A stretch of DNA of 64,000 nucleotides from Gracilaria gracilis. Its lineage: Eukaryota > Rhodophyta > Florideophyceae > Gracilariales > Gracilariaceae. The notes beneath the pieces are model-generated. The model made no database searches, was not told the origin of the DNA, and saw nothing but the letters and a program-made list of their open reading frames with translations. Below are positions 20,168 through 30,253 of this stretch, one piece after another. Position 1 is the stretch's first letter; each line of letters opens with the position of its first letter. The translations under genes and the position numbers were made by a program. Location: contig JARGSG010000043.1 of assembly GCA_030374805.1 (NCBI GenBank), forward strand, positions 124,001 to 188,000. The letters run 5' to 3'.

Positions 20168-21389
20168 GAAGTTTATATATAACGGCGAAATTTTATAACT
20201 GCATAAAACAAGAAAACAACATAGAATGGCCTAGTAGCCCGTCATTCCTCCCTTCTTCTCGACTACTGTAATCAAACGCTTGGGAAGAGACCTGTAAAGG
20301 TTTTCCACCAGTAGTTCTGGCATTTGATTCCAAACGAATTCCACCCTGTCGGCCAACTTTTCCACCGACTCAAATTGGGTGTGGTCTGCGTAGACGTGTC
20401 TGGCCAGCCAAGCCCAGACATTCTCAATTGGATTGAGGTCTGGGCTTTTAGCTGGCCAGTCCATCACAGTTACATTGTTATCGCTTAGCCACTTCTTTGT
20501 AGCATTTGCGCGATGGGGACTAGCCCCATCATGCATAAACACCCAATTTTCCCCGAGTGTCTCAGCGGCATAGGGCAAAAGATCCTTCTCCAGCACATCT
20601 ATATAGCTTGTAGATGTAATTGAAGTATCAAACGCCGTCAAAAACCCAGCCCCATAGTAGGAAATGCAGCCCCATACCATAAGCGACTTTCCCCCCTGCA
20701 CCCGTTTAGAAAATATCTCTGGCTCCTTTCGTAGATCATGCCAGTATGATCCTAAACCATCGGGACCATCAAGATTAAACTTCTTTTCGTCCGAAAATAT
20801 AACCTTCTTCCATTCGACAGATCCTTATGAGAGCTTATCTTTGGCAAACAAAACTCTCTTTTTCTTGTGTTGAACGTTCATATGAGAACCGGACTTTATG
20901 TTCTTGTACTTCAGATAAGGTACTTTTGAGAGGATCTGCTGTATGCGTCGAGTGGTTATGTTCAAGTTGTACTTTTGTTGAACATCTTTTGCACTTGACT
21001 GGTGCATAGTAACATCTCGAATAATCGTACGCTTGGTGGCGGCAGATATCTTTTGGTTCCTTGGTTTTCATTTCTTCTGCTGGCTCCGTTTTGGTCTCAG
21101 TATAAATTGCTGTACTGTGGTACGGTGCCGTCCAAGTTTGTCAGCGATGGCTTGGTGGGACATACCATGCGTGGCATGCGCTCAGATCTGCGCCTTTTTC
21201 ACATCTGATAAAGTTGGACCACGAGGCATTTTGGGCTCAAAGTAGAAAGAAAGAGGGACTTCACTAATCGGGGACAAGGTGGCAAAGTTATTAGAATGAT
21301 GTTTACTTTTCAAGTGGACTGTAGAAGCGCGCGCTTTTTCGTTTGAATGTGTTTGATGTTATAAAGTTTCGCTGATATAAAGAAACTTC
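20168..21389 (-). mobile_element. Tc1/mariner-type DNA transposon (inactive copy)
   Basis: About 1.22 kb bounded by imperfect terminal inverted repeats of 32 bp: left 20168-20199 (begins GAAGTTTATATATAACGG) and right 21358-21389 (reverse complement begins GAAGTTTCTTTATATCAG), matching at 27 of 32 positions. It encloses one disrupted DD34E transposase on the minus strand. The exact outer ends and a TA target duplication are not clean, so the true TIRs may extend a few bases further. Confidence 0.8.
20231..21229 (-). pseudogene. Tc1 transposase pseudogene with three nonsense codons
   Basis: A single continuous frame of 333 codons, the normal length of a Tc1 transposase, from MPRGPTLSDVKK to a terminal TAG. 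It carries three internal stops: TGA at 21182-21184, TGA at 21068-21070 and TAA at 20825-20827. No frameshift is needed. The N-terminal part is a paired helix-turn-helix region (MSHQAIADKLGRHRTTVQQF; TRRIQQILS). The catalytic part shows IFSDEKKF, FMHDGASPHRA and SPDLNPIENVW, giving D, D and E with 34 residues between the last two. All three stops could arise by single C-to-T changes on the coding strand. Confidence 0.88.
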
Positions 21390-21910
21390 GTTTGATGTTA
21401 TTCGTCTCTTGAGGACTTGCTTTGCTGCCAAATGCTCAGCTTTGCACGTAGCACTTCTGGCGTACTGAGCCGTTGATCTCCTTGATATTGGAGCCGAAAA
21501 CTGTAAAGTGTAATACTTTAAAGACGAATTCCTAATCTGAGATATAGAAATTTCGTGGAGTGTACGACGATAAACGATGCACAACAGGACTGGTTGTAGG
21601 AACGTTAGGAACGTTACCTTCGGTAGATACGAAGGTAGGTAACAACGGTATCTAACGTTACATCCTTCTTGAAATTTGTCCCGCATTGAAAACGGCCCAC
21701 CTGTGGCTCATATCTTAATCAATTCGAGTCACTTAGTGAAGTTACTGGATCTTTGCCACCGCAAACGATGGTGTGAGCTATCTTGGTCAAACATACTCTC
21801 AAAGTTGCAAGTTTGCAACTCAAACCCATCTTCGCAGTGCACACCTCGTGGAAACCAAAGCGGTTGCCAAAGACTCCTATTCAAAATGCGCAATAATGTT
21901 TGCCACGGAG
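21390..21910. other. Region between the transposon and the palindrome
   Basis: No gene. A GTTACCTTCGGTAGATACGA cluster (about 21612-21655, followed by AACAACGGTATCTAACGTTAC) belongs to the palindromic word family. From about 21670 the sequence is related to the region starting at about 24975, marking the left edge of the tandem duplication. Confidence 0.45.
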
Positions 21911-22001
21911 ATCAGTCACGAATCATGGGACCGTGGCTCGCCAAGCACACTAGCAATTCCAATGTGCTCCGCGATCCACGGTCCCATAATTCGTGACTGA
22001 T
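21911..22001. repeat. Long imperfect palindrome upstream of basic protein 1
   Basis: A near loop-free inverted repeat with arms of roughly 45 bp. The left arm begins ATCAGTCACGAATCATGGGA; the right arm is its reverse complement, ending TCGTGACTGAT, with a few mismatches and one gap near the centre. It lies about 300 bp before the start codon. The downstream paralogue has a comparable structure in the same place. Confidence 0.85.
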
Positions 22002-22062
22002 TGGGAATTAGCGAGCGTAGCTCTTTGTTTCTCATCAAACGCAGATGGGATTCCTACTCTAC

Positions 22063-22070
22063 TATATAAG
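22063..22070 (+). promoter_or_regulatory. TATA-like box, basic protein 1
   Basis: TATATAAG followed by CGCAGC, conserved at the matching place in front of the downstream paralogue. The 5' leader would be about 200 bp and includes a shared CCCGACGCGAACAATCTCAC block. Confidence 0.6.
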
Positions 22071-22303
22071 CGCAGCGTTTTGTTCGGGCATGGTACCAGT
22101 TGATTCTGGATGCAGCTCCCCGACGCGAACAATCTCACCCATTGTTTCACTAAGTGTGTTTAGCCTTCGTCGTATTCCAGAACCGGCTTTTTCTGCTGAA
22201 TTAAGGGGGCTGTCTTATCGCTGCATTTCAATCGAATCCTGGTCTTTGCCGCTTACGGTCATTCTCTTATCATCATCCGTCTTCTGTTCTTGTTCAGCAT
22301 AGG

Positions 22304-23524
22304 ATGTCTTCACGCAACCAATTCAAGAAACGGACAACTGAGTATCACCGGAACGAAATTGGGATGGAGAGCCCGTCAGAAAATCGAGTTCTTGAGAACG
22401 GTTCTAGTCCGATTCGAGCACCAATTCGAAGATACGAACGTGATCTGCGCAAACCGAGTAATCAGAAGTATTCTCCATACACAAACAACAGAAGGAGCAC
22501 TGGAAACTACCAGTCGCGATACTACCACGTTAAGGACCACCAACGATCAAATTACGACCAGTACGCCACGAATTATCGGTCTAACCTTGACAAGGGATCC
22601 TTTCGTGAGCGTCGAAACTCTCAGCATGGACCGAGAGATCGGATCACTAAACAACACGACAGAAAAAGAAGCATATCGAACAAAGATTCGTTCAAGGTAA
22701 AAGCGAACAATCATCACATTCCCGACGAGCGATTTGGTCGGAAGACTCCTACGCCACCAACATCTTTCCGAGACACCCTATATCAACACTCACCTCATAC
22801 CCCTGGATCATCTAAGTGGGGATCAAAGCGACTTCGAGATGGGGAACACATTGAGGCTAACGCGATGGAAGAGCCAGCTACTCAGAAGACTCGAAATCTA
22901 CCTTCTCCCACCCCTGCATCATCTAAGAGGGGATCAAAGCGACTTCGAGATGGGGAACACATTGAGGCTAACGCGATGGAAGAGCCAGCTACTCAGAAGA
23001 CTCGAAATCTACCTTCTCCCACAGTCAAGAAGTTTCCATCGGCTTCAAAGCCGCCACTACCGGTGAAACGTGGGTTGGCAAACGATATGGTTAAGAAAGA
23101 ACGAAGGAACAAGCGTAATCTCGATATTGGTCGCGAAACCCCCATTGTCATGACGAAAAGAATGTCCACGATGATGTGGCTTTGGGAAAAGAAATGGAGA
23201 TGGGAAGATGACACGTCCGTATCAAAACCTTTTCCTGCTAAATCTCTTCTGAGTGAAGTCTTTTGCGGCTCTAATCCGCCTTCTCACAACTCACGTGAGT
23301 TTGTCCTTGAAAGCTTCCTAAGGCTTGAGAACTGCAGTGAAAGAACTGTGGACGATGAAGACTGGATGATTCAAGCGTCAGAGTCCTTGCTTGAGGATAT
23401 TGACAAAGAAATGGATGAGCTTGATAGTGTTAGACGGAAACTACTCCTCCAACTTAATCTTTCTTCCATGGCACGCAGTTTATGGGAATTGGCGCAAAGT
23501 AACTCTGCGCCTTCCTTTACTTGA
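22304..23524 (+). CDS. Lineage-specific basic disordered protein, tandem paralogue 1
   Basis: 406 residues, family unknown to me. It opens MSSRNQFKKRT, nearly the same as its neighbour at 25636. Residues 1-250 are rich in Arg, Asn, Ser, Lys and Thr and probably disordered, with an RNA-binding look. A 37-residue unit (core LRDGEHIEANAMEEPATQKT) is present twice in tandem around residues 167-240. The C-terminal 120 residues are the most conserved part against the paralogue: STMMWLWEKKWRWE, SKPFPAKSLLSE, NPPSHNS and DDEDWMIQASESLLEDIDKE, a Trp-rich segment followed by an acidic helix. No signal peptide or membrane helix. A conserved TATA box and palindrome precede it. Function not assigned. Confidence 0.75.
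   Translation: MSSRNQFKKRTTEYHRNEIGMESPSENRVLENGSSPIRAPIRRYERDLRKPSNQKYSPYTNNRRSTGNYQSRYYHVKDHQRSNYDQYATNYRSNLDKGSFRERRNSQHGPRDRITKQHDRKRSISNKDSFKVKANNHHIPDERFGRKTPTPPTSFRDTLYQHSPHTPGSSKWGSKRLRDGEHIEANAMEEPATQKTRNLPSPTPASSKRGSKRLRDGEHIEANAMEEPATQKTRNLPSPTVKKFPSASKPPLPVKRGLANDMVKKERRNKRNLDIGRETPIVMTKRMSTMMWLWEKKWRWEDDTSVSKPFPAKSLLSEVFCGSNPPSHNSREFVLESFLRLENCSERTVDDEDWMIQASESLLEDIDKEMDELDSVRRKLLLQLNLSSMARSLWELAQSNSAPSFT
22801..23022 (+). repeat. 111-bp in-frame tandem duplication
   Basis: Two adjacent, almost identical 111-bp copies (22801-22911 and 22912-23022) inside basic protein 1. The paralogue has a single, more diverged version of the unit, so the duplication is recent. Confidence 0.9.
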
Positions 23525-25243
23525 CTTGGTTCTTTCTTGTTATGGAAAAGAACGTTTTATTACCAAGCTGCACTTCTTTGAATTTAAACCATGACAGTAC
23601 TGTGTGTTCTTCTTCTCCTTGTTCTTCTTTAGACTGTTCTGCTACATGTGCTCCTTATTTCAAAGCAGCCCTCCCTTGGTATCGAGACAAGTATTCTACC
23701 TACCTTCGCACATAATAATATGGCCCTTTCGCTCGCGTGACGCGACTATGGTGTAGATTTGCGCATGTGCACGTGAACAGCAATGTAATCTTGTAGAGCT
23801 TGTCGACCACAAGTCCAAGCAAGTGCGGGCAGTGCGGCTGTGTGCTGATCGTCTGCGAAGGTACGAAGGTATAAAAATGGAACTGTTGAGCTTCATTTCA
23901 AACTAAGGGGTAGATACTGTACTCTCCACTTCCCGCAATATCTTCGTATCGGTCTATGGTTTTCAAACACGTTATTGTTGTTTGGAAAGTCATGGGTTTT
24001 TGTAAGAGGGCTACGGCTTGCACTGGAACTGAGGGCTACTACCTTGAGGAACCTCTTGTCGTCTAGTGTTATGATGGAACACATGTGCTCTCTTGACGAC
24101 TTTTCTCACTTCAAAAGAGAAGAGCTGCAAGGCAGAATATGCCAGTGAGGTGACACAATCCAGGAGAGAAATACTCAAGGAAACTCGCTTTAAAGATATG
24201 TTATTTCACGTGCTTGCGTTTCCCTTGAATAGCGGCCTCTGTATGTGCAAGCGATTCTACAAGTATTGTAGTTGGCTCACAACTGCTCTCTGGAGCAATT
24301 ATGTGCCAACGACAACATCGATGTTGTCTCGTTGTCTACAAATGTCTACGAAGCGCAACCCGATAAACACGAACTCATTTTTGAAGACTGGATCTAATCC
24401 ACGAATCTCTGCACAACCCAGAACGAGCACGTTTGCATTTGTTCCTACAGGCCCTCGGCTACAAATAGGAGCTTCGTAGATAGTGCGAGGGTAGAGGTGA
24501 CCTGTCGCAGTGAGATCAGCGTATGATCAGAAGTATCACACCGCGCTTCGTCTCCTGTTTACATCAACTGGCGGGGTAAAATCTCGATGAGAGGCAGAAT
24601 ACCGTACACTACCCTCTCTCATTCGTTTACGAATTGTTATTCTTTCTTCTCGCCTTCTAGATTGTGAGCACAACACTGTTCGGAACAACAGAATCAGGAT
24701 TCCATTTGGTTCCACACTCACACTGACAGTGACCTTGGCTTTTGTCTCTTCTTCTTTTCCTTCTTCACGGTCCTATATTTAACCGTCGTACGCGGGTGTC
24801 TTTAATTCTTCTGTATAACGGCAGAACCTAATTCTCCTGCACTTGCACCTATGGTCTACTCATTACCCTAAACGACAAATAAGGTAGTTCAGAAGGTACG
24901 TGTAATGTCAGCTCATTCTCAGGTAAGGATTGCTGGAGTTCAATGCATCCGAACGTGCTCCAATTCTTTGCATTTGTCCCGTGCTGACCACGGCGTGCTA
25001 GGGCCCTTATCTGAACAAATTCGAGTCACCTTAGTACTGGATCACTAGCACTGCGAACATTGTCGTGAGCTTTGAACATTTCCGTAGAGGAAGCCCAGTT
25101 CATTGTTATTCTATTGTTATTCTAATTGAACCATATCAATTTGAGTAGTATTGAAATGGACTTGGTCTACGGAAATGTTACCAGATTTGGTACCAAATGC
25201 AAATCTGTAGGAGACAACTTCCCCATAAGCGTTGCTTAAAGCT
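23525..25243. other. Spacer between the tandem paralogues
   Basis: No supported gene. CGAAGGTACGAAGGTATAAA near 23856-23876 belongs to the recurring word family. From about 24970 the sequence matches the corresponding region upstream of paralogue 1 (for example AATTCGAGTCAC, TACTGGATC), so the duplicated unit starts here. Confidence 0.45.
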
Positions 25244-25334
25244 AACTCGTGTGACTGATCTCCTTTAGAATCTTGTTAAGCACGTCTTTCAACGTGTTTA
25301 GCAAGACATTAAAAGGAGATCAGTCACACGAGTT
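25244..25334. repeat. Long hairpin upstream of basic protein 2
   Basis: Inverted repeat with 41/42-nt arms and a loop of about 8 nt. The left arm begins AACTCGTGTGACTGATCTCC; the right arm ends GGAGATCAGTCACACGAGTT. Apart from one indel and four substitutions the arms are complementary. It lies about 300 bp before the ATG, like the palindrome at 21911-22001. The two share the word GTGACTGAT/ATCAGTCAC but otherwise differ in sequence. Confidence 0.88.
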
Positions 25335-25402
25335 TACGCTCCCTAATTCCAATGCGTAACTCTTTGTCTTTCATCAAATGCAGATGGGTTCATTCCTTCA
25401 CC

Positions 25403-25409
25403 ATATAAG
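25403..25409 (+). promoter_or_regulatory. TATA-like box, basic protein 2
   Basis: ATATAAG followed by CGCAGC, aligned with 22063-22070, with the same downstream leader block CCCGACGCGAACAATCTCAC. Confidence 0.6.
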
Positions 25410-25635
25410 CGCAGCTTTTTGTCCTGGCATTCGACCCCTTGCTTCTGGTTGCAGCCCCCCGACGCGAACAATCTCACCCATTGTTTTACTTAGTGTGTGC
25501 GCTCTTCGTCGTCCTCCAGAACAAATTGTCTCTGCCGAGTTAAAGGGGCTGCCGTAACCGTCGTCTTTCCCTCATACTCACAACTCCGCTTACCGCTATT
25601 TACCCATCGTTTCCTGTTATCAATCGTACTTCAGC

Positions 25636-26847
25636 ATGTCATCACGCAACCACTCCAAAAAACGAACAAATGAGAAAACCCCAGAAGAGAATGGGAACAA
25701 AACGCCGTTTAGAACTCGATCTCATGTGAATAGTTCTAACTTGTCTGGAGCACCAATTCCAAAGTACGATCGCGATTCGTGCGAATGGAATTATAACAGG
25801 AACGCCCCCCACTCAAACAAGAGGGTGAATCGAAGAAACCACCCACCGCGAGCTAATGAGTATCATCCCAGAGGAAATGGGAACAATACGTCGTATGGAA
25901 ATCGACGTCATTCAAACGGTTCTGACTCATCCCGGTTACCAATTCCAACGCACGAACGGGATGCACGCAACTGGAGTAATAACAAACACACACCCTACGC
26001 CAACAATAGGGGCGGAAGAAAAAATTACTTGCGACGGGGTTACCGCGCAGAAGTGAACCGACGTTCAAATCAAGATTCGTATGTCACACACCCTTCGTTA
26101 TCAGATCGAATGAAATCTTCTCGTGGGGGTGGTACGCCACAGCATGGCACTGCGAAAGATGGGATTACTAAACAAAGAGACAGAAACCAAAGCATAACGT
26201 ACAGAACAAGTGCCAAAAAAAACGTGAACCACCACGATGATCGGAACCTGGAACAGAATCCCCGCTTCAAGCCTCCTACAGCACGTCCATCATCCCCAAG
26301 GACGCTATATCAAGCATCTCCAGATAAGTCAGGATCAAAGCGATTCCGAGAAAGTGGAAAGCTTGAGGCCCATGGGATGGCAGAGTCAGCTACTAAAAAG
26401 GCTCGGATTTCATCTTCTCGTGGGAATGATGACTTTGCGTCAGCTATAAAACGCACGTCGAGATCTCGATTGGCCAAACCTGTTCCTGTGAAGGATCTGG
26501 TTAAAGAAGAAAAAAGGCATAGGCGTAAGCCCAGTATCTGTCCTGTGAAGCCATCTGTTCTGGACGAAAAACTTTCTGCAATGATGTGGCTTTGGGACGA
26601 AAAATGGAAGTGGGAAACTAACACGTCCGAAGCTAAACCCTTTCCCGCTAGATCTAAGTTGTGTGAAGCATTCCGCTGCTCTAATTCACCTTCTCACAAT
26701 TCACATGAGCCAGCCTTTGAAAACCAGGAGAAACGTCCTAAACAAACTTTAGACGACGAAGAATGGATGATACAAGCATCGGAGCTCTTGATCAATGATA
26801 TTGACAAGGAAGTAGAAGAGCTTGACAAACTGTTGGATGGAAACTAA
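25636..26847 (+). CDS. Lineage-specific basic disordered protein, tandem paralogue 2
   Basis: 403 residues, homologous over its length to the protein at 22304. The start MSSRNHSKKRT follows the same leader (ending TTCAGC ATG). The N-terminal two thirds are Arg/Asn/Ser-rich, with a repeated pattern in which PIPKYDRDSCEW and PIPTHERDARNW are about 70 residues apart, each followed by an Asn/Arg-rich run. The single SGSKRFRES unit corresponds to the 37-residue repeat of paralogue 1. The conserved C-terminus reads SAMMWLWDEKWKWE, AKPFPARSKLCE, NSPSHNS and DDEEWMIQASELLINDIDKE. The frame is open throughout, and conservation concentrated in the C-terminus argues that both copies are or were functional. 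Confidence 0.75.
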   Translation: MSSRNHSKKRTNEKTPEENGNKTPFRTRSHVNSSNLSGAPIPKYDRDSCEWNYNRNAPHSNKRVNRRNHPPRANEYHPRGNGNNTSYGNRRHSNGSDSSRLPIPTHERDARNWSNNKHTPYANNRGGRKNYLRRGYRAEVNRRSNQDSYVTHPSLSDRMKSSRGGGTPQHGTAKDGITKQRDRNQSITYRTSAKKNVNHHDDRNLEQNPRFKPPTARPSSPRTLYQASPDKSGSKRFRESGKLEAHGMAESATKKARISSSRGNDDFASAIKRTSRSRLAKPVPVKDLVKEEKRHRRKPSICPVKPSVLDEKLSAMMWLWDEKWKWETNTSEAKPFPARSKLCEAFRCSNSPSHNSHEPAFENQEKRPKQTLDDEEWMIQASELLINDIDKEVEELDKLLDGN

Positions 26848-29590
26848 TCGTTTATCTTAATCTTTCTGTGACGGCACTGAGTGTATACGATTTTGAGCCA
26901 AACTACCTCTGTGCATACCTCACGTAACCTCGGACGTAAACAATGACAATACTACTTTGTGTTCATTTAACAAGAATTCTTTGCCAACTTCTTCTTTACT
27001 GTGATCAACCGCCCCGTTCTGTCCATTAGGTCTCTAACGTGTTTTTCGCCTGTTTGAGCATTTGGGAAATGTATATTCTCTGCCTTTCCGTAACCAGGTT
27101 TTCTCGTCGGCAGCATCCTCAATGTGGTTAAGCAGATCACATTTATGGCCGAGTGAAGATTTGCAACTCTATTTGATTCTCTACACGTACCTCCGAAGAC
27201 ACCGGTAACCACTCCCTCCGTTTGTTTGGAGCGCGCTATTGGATTGCGTGTCTATTGGATTGCGTGTCTATTGGCTCCCCCATTATTTGAAACTGCATCG
27301 TTTCTCTTCTGTGCTGTCCGGATTGGGTCCCGACACCGCGTTGGGCACTATTTGGCTCTACGTTCTATGCTGCCCCTCTGCTTACAAGCACCACACCTGA
27401 AATTAACAGACGTCTACTCTTGAGTTGCAAGTGGCCTTCCTAAAGAGAGAGAACTCTCTTTAAATATAACTCCTGCTGTCTGAAGAGTTGCAATTAACCT
27501 AGTTGCCTAAACCATGGTGGAGACAAACGATTTATCATCACTTGGTAGAAGTAAAAAATATCTACAGGCCGATAAGGAAACAGCTTTGGCAAAGCATAAA
27601 ACCACATTTAGCAGTCTTCAGAAGAACCAAAAGCAATGAGGGTAGGGTACCAAATTTGTACTTCACCCTCATCGCTTTCGGTTCTTTACTGCTCTCAATT
27701 GCACTGTCTTTCCACCTCAAGACAGATGTCATGCACGCCAGACTATCAGATCACTGGACCATACATTTCTCGCTCTTCGGCATACGCTTTACGAGCGCTA
27801 AGCACGTGGTTACGGTGCTTAACTGTCATCGCTTGTCAAACGTAAATCGTCCTATTACACCTGAATCGGACGATTGCTTAGCTCCAAGAAAATGAATATG
27901 ATATCTTGCTCTGCATTGAAGTACATGTAGTCCCGGATCTTCCCCTTCTACCGTCACCCTTCACCTCCGCAGAGTCCAAATATTTTTACCAAGCGCCTTT
28001 TAAGATGTTGTACGACAAAGGGTCAAAATGAACGTTGCAACTCTGGAATTCATTGATACAGACTCGGTACATGATGAACTCAGAAGTACAACGGTAGGTA
28101 TGTCTAACAGAATTGTTGCTCAGTTATCTTCGGGGTTGGAGCGTTGCAAATCGTGAATGCACGAACTCAACAACCCTCCCTGGTTCCTTTTCTGTCTGTG
28201 CGTGCTTTCTGTGGAAAACAGGAGTACGAGAACGGTAACAAATTTGTGCCATAGATGCGACGGGTCGCTGGAATTGTTCTCTGGACACGGGTTTCATCGA
28301 CATTCATTCTACCATTGTTTGCATGGCCATTGAATCCAGTGTTCACTGGAGGCGATGGCACTTTGTTTTGGTATAATCTCATCGCCCCGCCAACTCACAC
28401 ATTGGTCAGCTATAGTATATAACCTTGGCCGCGTTTGCCGTGTTTGCCGCTCTTGTCGGGTCGTTTATTATCTTCCGCATCGCCAAAAGTCAGCGTGCAA
28501 AACGGAACACAGAAACTGTGCCATAGCATCAGCGAAGGATGCAGCCTCTACAGTTGTTGAGATCTTTGTGGTTCCGGTTGCTTACAAAACACTGCGTGTA
28601 TGTGGCAGAATTGCAGTCAATGAAGTTCTGTGCAACCAAAGGTTGATTATGTTACGCAGCATGCTCATGCTGTTTAATTACAGGATGTCACAGATACAAT
28701 CTGAAGAGAGCAGCAGCAGATATGAGCGGACCGTAAGGAATGTTCACGTGCATCGGGACGAATCGCGATAACGATACTGTCACCTGATATCAATCGCGGG
28801 TATCCGATATGAACAGTGTGCGGGAATGTAAGGTTGTGGATCTCGCGACTTTTGTGTTTGCTGCTGTTCAGAAGTCAGCGGTCCGTTGTTGAGACTGCTG
28901 CCAGTCGACTTTGTTTACATGATGCTTCCAAGAGATGAGCACCTTGTTGGAATCTCGATTTTTGCGAATTGTGCGTTGTTTCCTCGACAGGGCTCTAAAA
29001 CGAAGCAAGCAGTGCGAAGCAACACATGTTGAAATACCCTTGGTGTCTGTAACGCTGGTGAACAGCAAGAGCATTTTGAGTGGTCCCCTCTATGATACCA
29101 AGAATGTCGCGAGACTGGCAATCACTCACTCGCGACGGCGTTGAAAGGGTTTTGGGAGTGCTGATCGTTTGGGAGATTTGGTGTGCCAAATTCGACACTA
29201 GCATTGCACAGTATAAACAAAATGATACCTCCTATAGATAAGGGTCACCATTGGGACAGAATGCATGGGGATGCGATAAAGATGCTGATGGAAGCATGGG
29301 TGTTGTGAAGTGAAGAATATCTGGCGTGCAGATTTGGTGCAATGATGAGGATGCCAAAGATATGGTGGGATATGTCAGCAGGCCATCGAACGGCGCAGTT
29401 GTGGTGCGCTTGTATGGCTGGTTGTTTCAAGTACGAAGGTTGAGGAGTTTGACGACTGCTGGCAGAGGTTCCTGAAACAGGAGTGACAAGGCAGTGGAAG
29501 GGGAAGTGATTGAGGGTATCGCATCGTTTGATTTGGCGGAGCGGAGGAGGTGCTTCTGTGTATCGCGACACTGGGCGGGCTACAAAGGAG
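26848..29590. other. Large gene-poor interval
   Basis: 2.7 kb without a convincing gene. Open frames up to 138 codons (28355-28771, 27503-27895) show no motif and Cys/Arg/His-heavy composition. Two notes: ATTGGATTGCGTGTCT is repeated in tandem near 27239-27273, and 27433-27482 (CCTAAAGAGAGAGAACTCTC) resembles the tail of the LINE fragment near 44805, suggesting an old 3' end of the same element. Confidence 0.5.
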
Positions 29591-29598
29591 TATAAAAG
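29591..29598 (+). promoter_or_regulatory. TATA-like box of the secreted-protein gene
   Basis: TATAAAAG about 120 bp before the start codon. Confidence 0.5.
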
Positions 29599-29716
29599 AG
29601 GAAGGCACTGAAGTGATGGTGGCTAACATACAGCGCTCATCAGCACTGACAGAGTTAATAACAAGCAACAAGCATCAACGACGTGAAGTATAGTACAGGG
29701 TTACTGTACTTTGAAG

Positions 29717-30253
29717 ATGAAGTTTCTATTTGCAAGTACGCTGGCCGCGCTCATTGGCTGGACATGTGCAGCATGCATCAGGCAACCGGTGTTCGAAATC
29801 TGGGAAGCGCTTGAGTCGGCAGCGCTTGTGTGTGACGGAGACGGAGGAGGCAGTGCGTTTGAGGTGAACACGGAAAGTGTGACACACACAGTTCTGGGTG
29901 GCGGAATCCCCGACAGAATCGAAGGGCTACCAGCGTCCAAGGTGCCAAACTCTCTTCGGCTTCAGATCGTGAGGAGAAGATGGGGAAGCATCGACAGGGC
30001 GGCCAGCTTCATCGTGGCTGACGGACAGAAGTACATGTTTGGAGGCGGGCGTTGGCAGCGACGGATGTTCAAGGAGAAGTTCAACGTGCTGCAGGCGCTG
30101 GTGTACGCGCAGGAAATCGGTAACTGTCCGGTGGACTCTAAGGGACAGGTGTTCCCGCAGCTGGCGTCGGTGAGAATAACGCTGCAGACGCTGGCGGCGT
30201 CGTTTGGCATCGACTATTGCCTCAACGCGCAGTTCCGCCGTATTGGACTGTGA
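29717..30253 (+). CDS. Small secreted protein of unknown function
   Basis: 178 residues from the first ATG. Residues 1-19 form a signal peptide (MKFLFASTLAALIGWTCAA). The mature part of about 158 residues has about four Cys and a compact mixed composition: FEIWEALESAALVCDGDGGG, then a LRLQIVRRRWGSIDRAASFI segment and a C-terminal region with YCLNAQFRRIGL. I recognise no domain. Its end is close upstream of an amino-acid permease on the same strand (365 bp), without other evidence of a link. Secretion to the wall or periplasm is inferred from the leader alone. Confidence 0.65.
   Translation: MKFLFASTLAALIGWTCAACIRQPVFEIWEALESAALVCDGDGGGSAFEVNTESVTHTVLGGGIPDRIEGLPASKVPNSLRLQIVRRRWGSIDRAASFIVADGQKYMFGGGRWQRRMFKEKFNVLQALVYAQEIGNCPVDSKGQVFPQLASVRITLQTLAASFGIDYCLNAQFRRIGL

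Noticed and set aside
27503-28771. ORFs of 130 and 138 codons in the gene-poor interval
   Set aside because: Composition (Cys, Arg, His, Trp) unlike neighbouring real proteins, no motif, no credible promoter or splice pattern.
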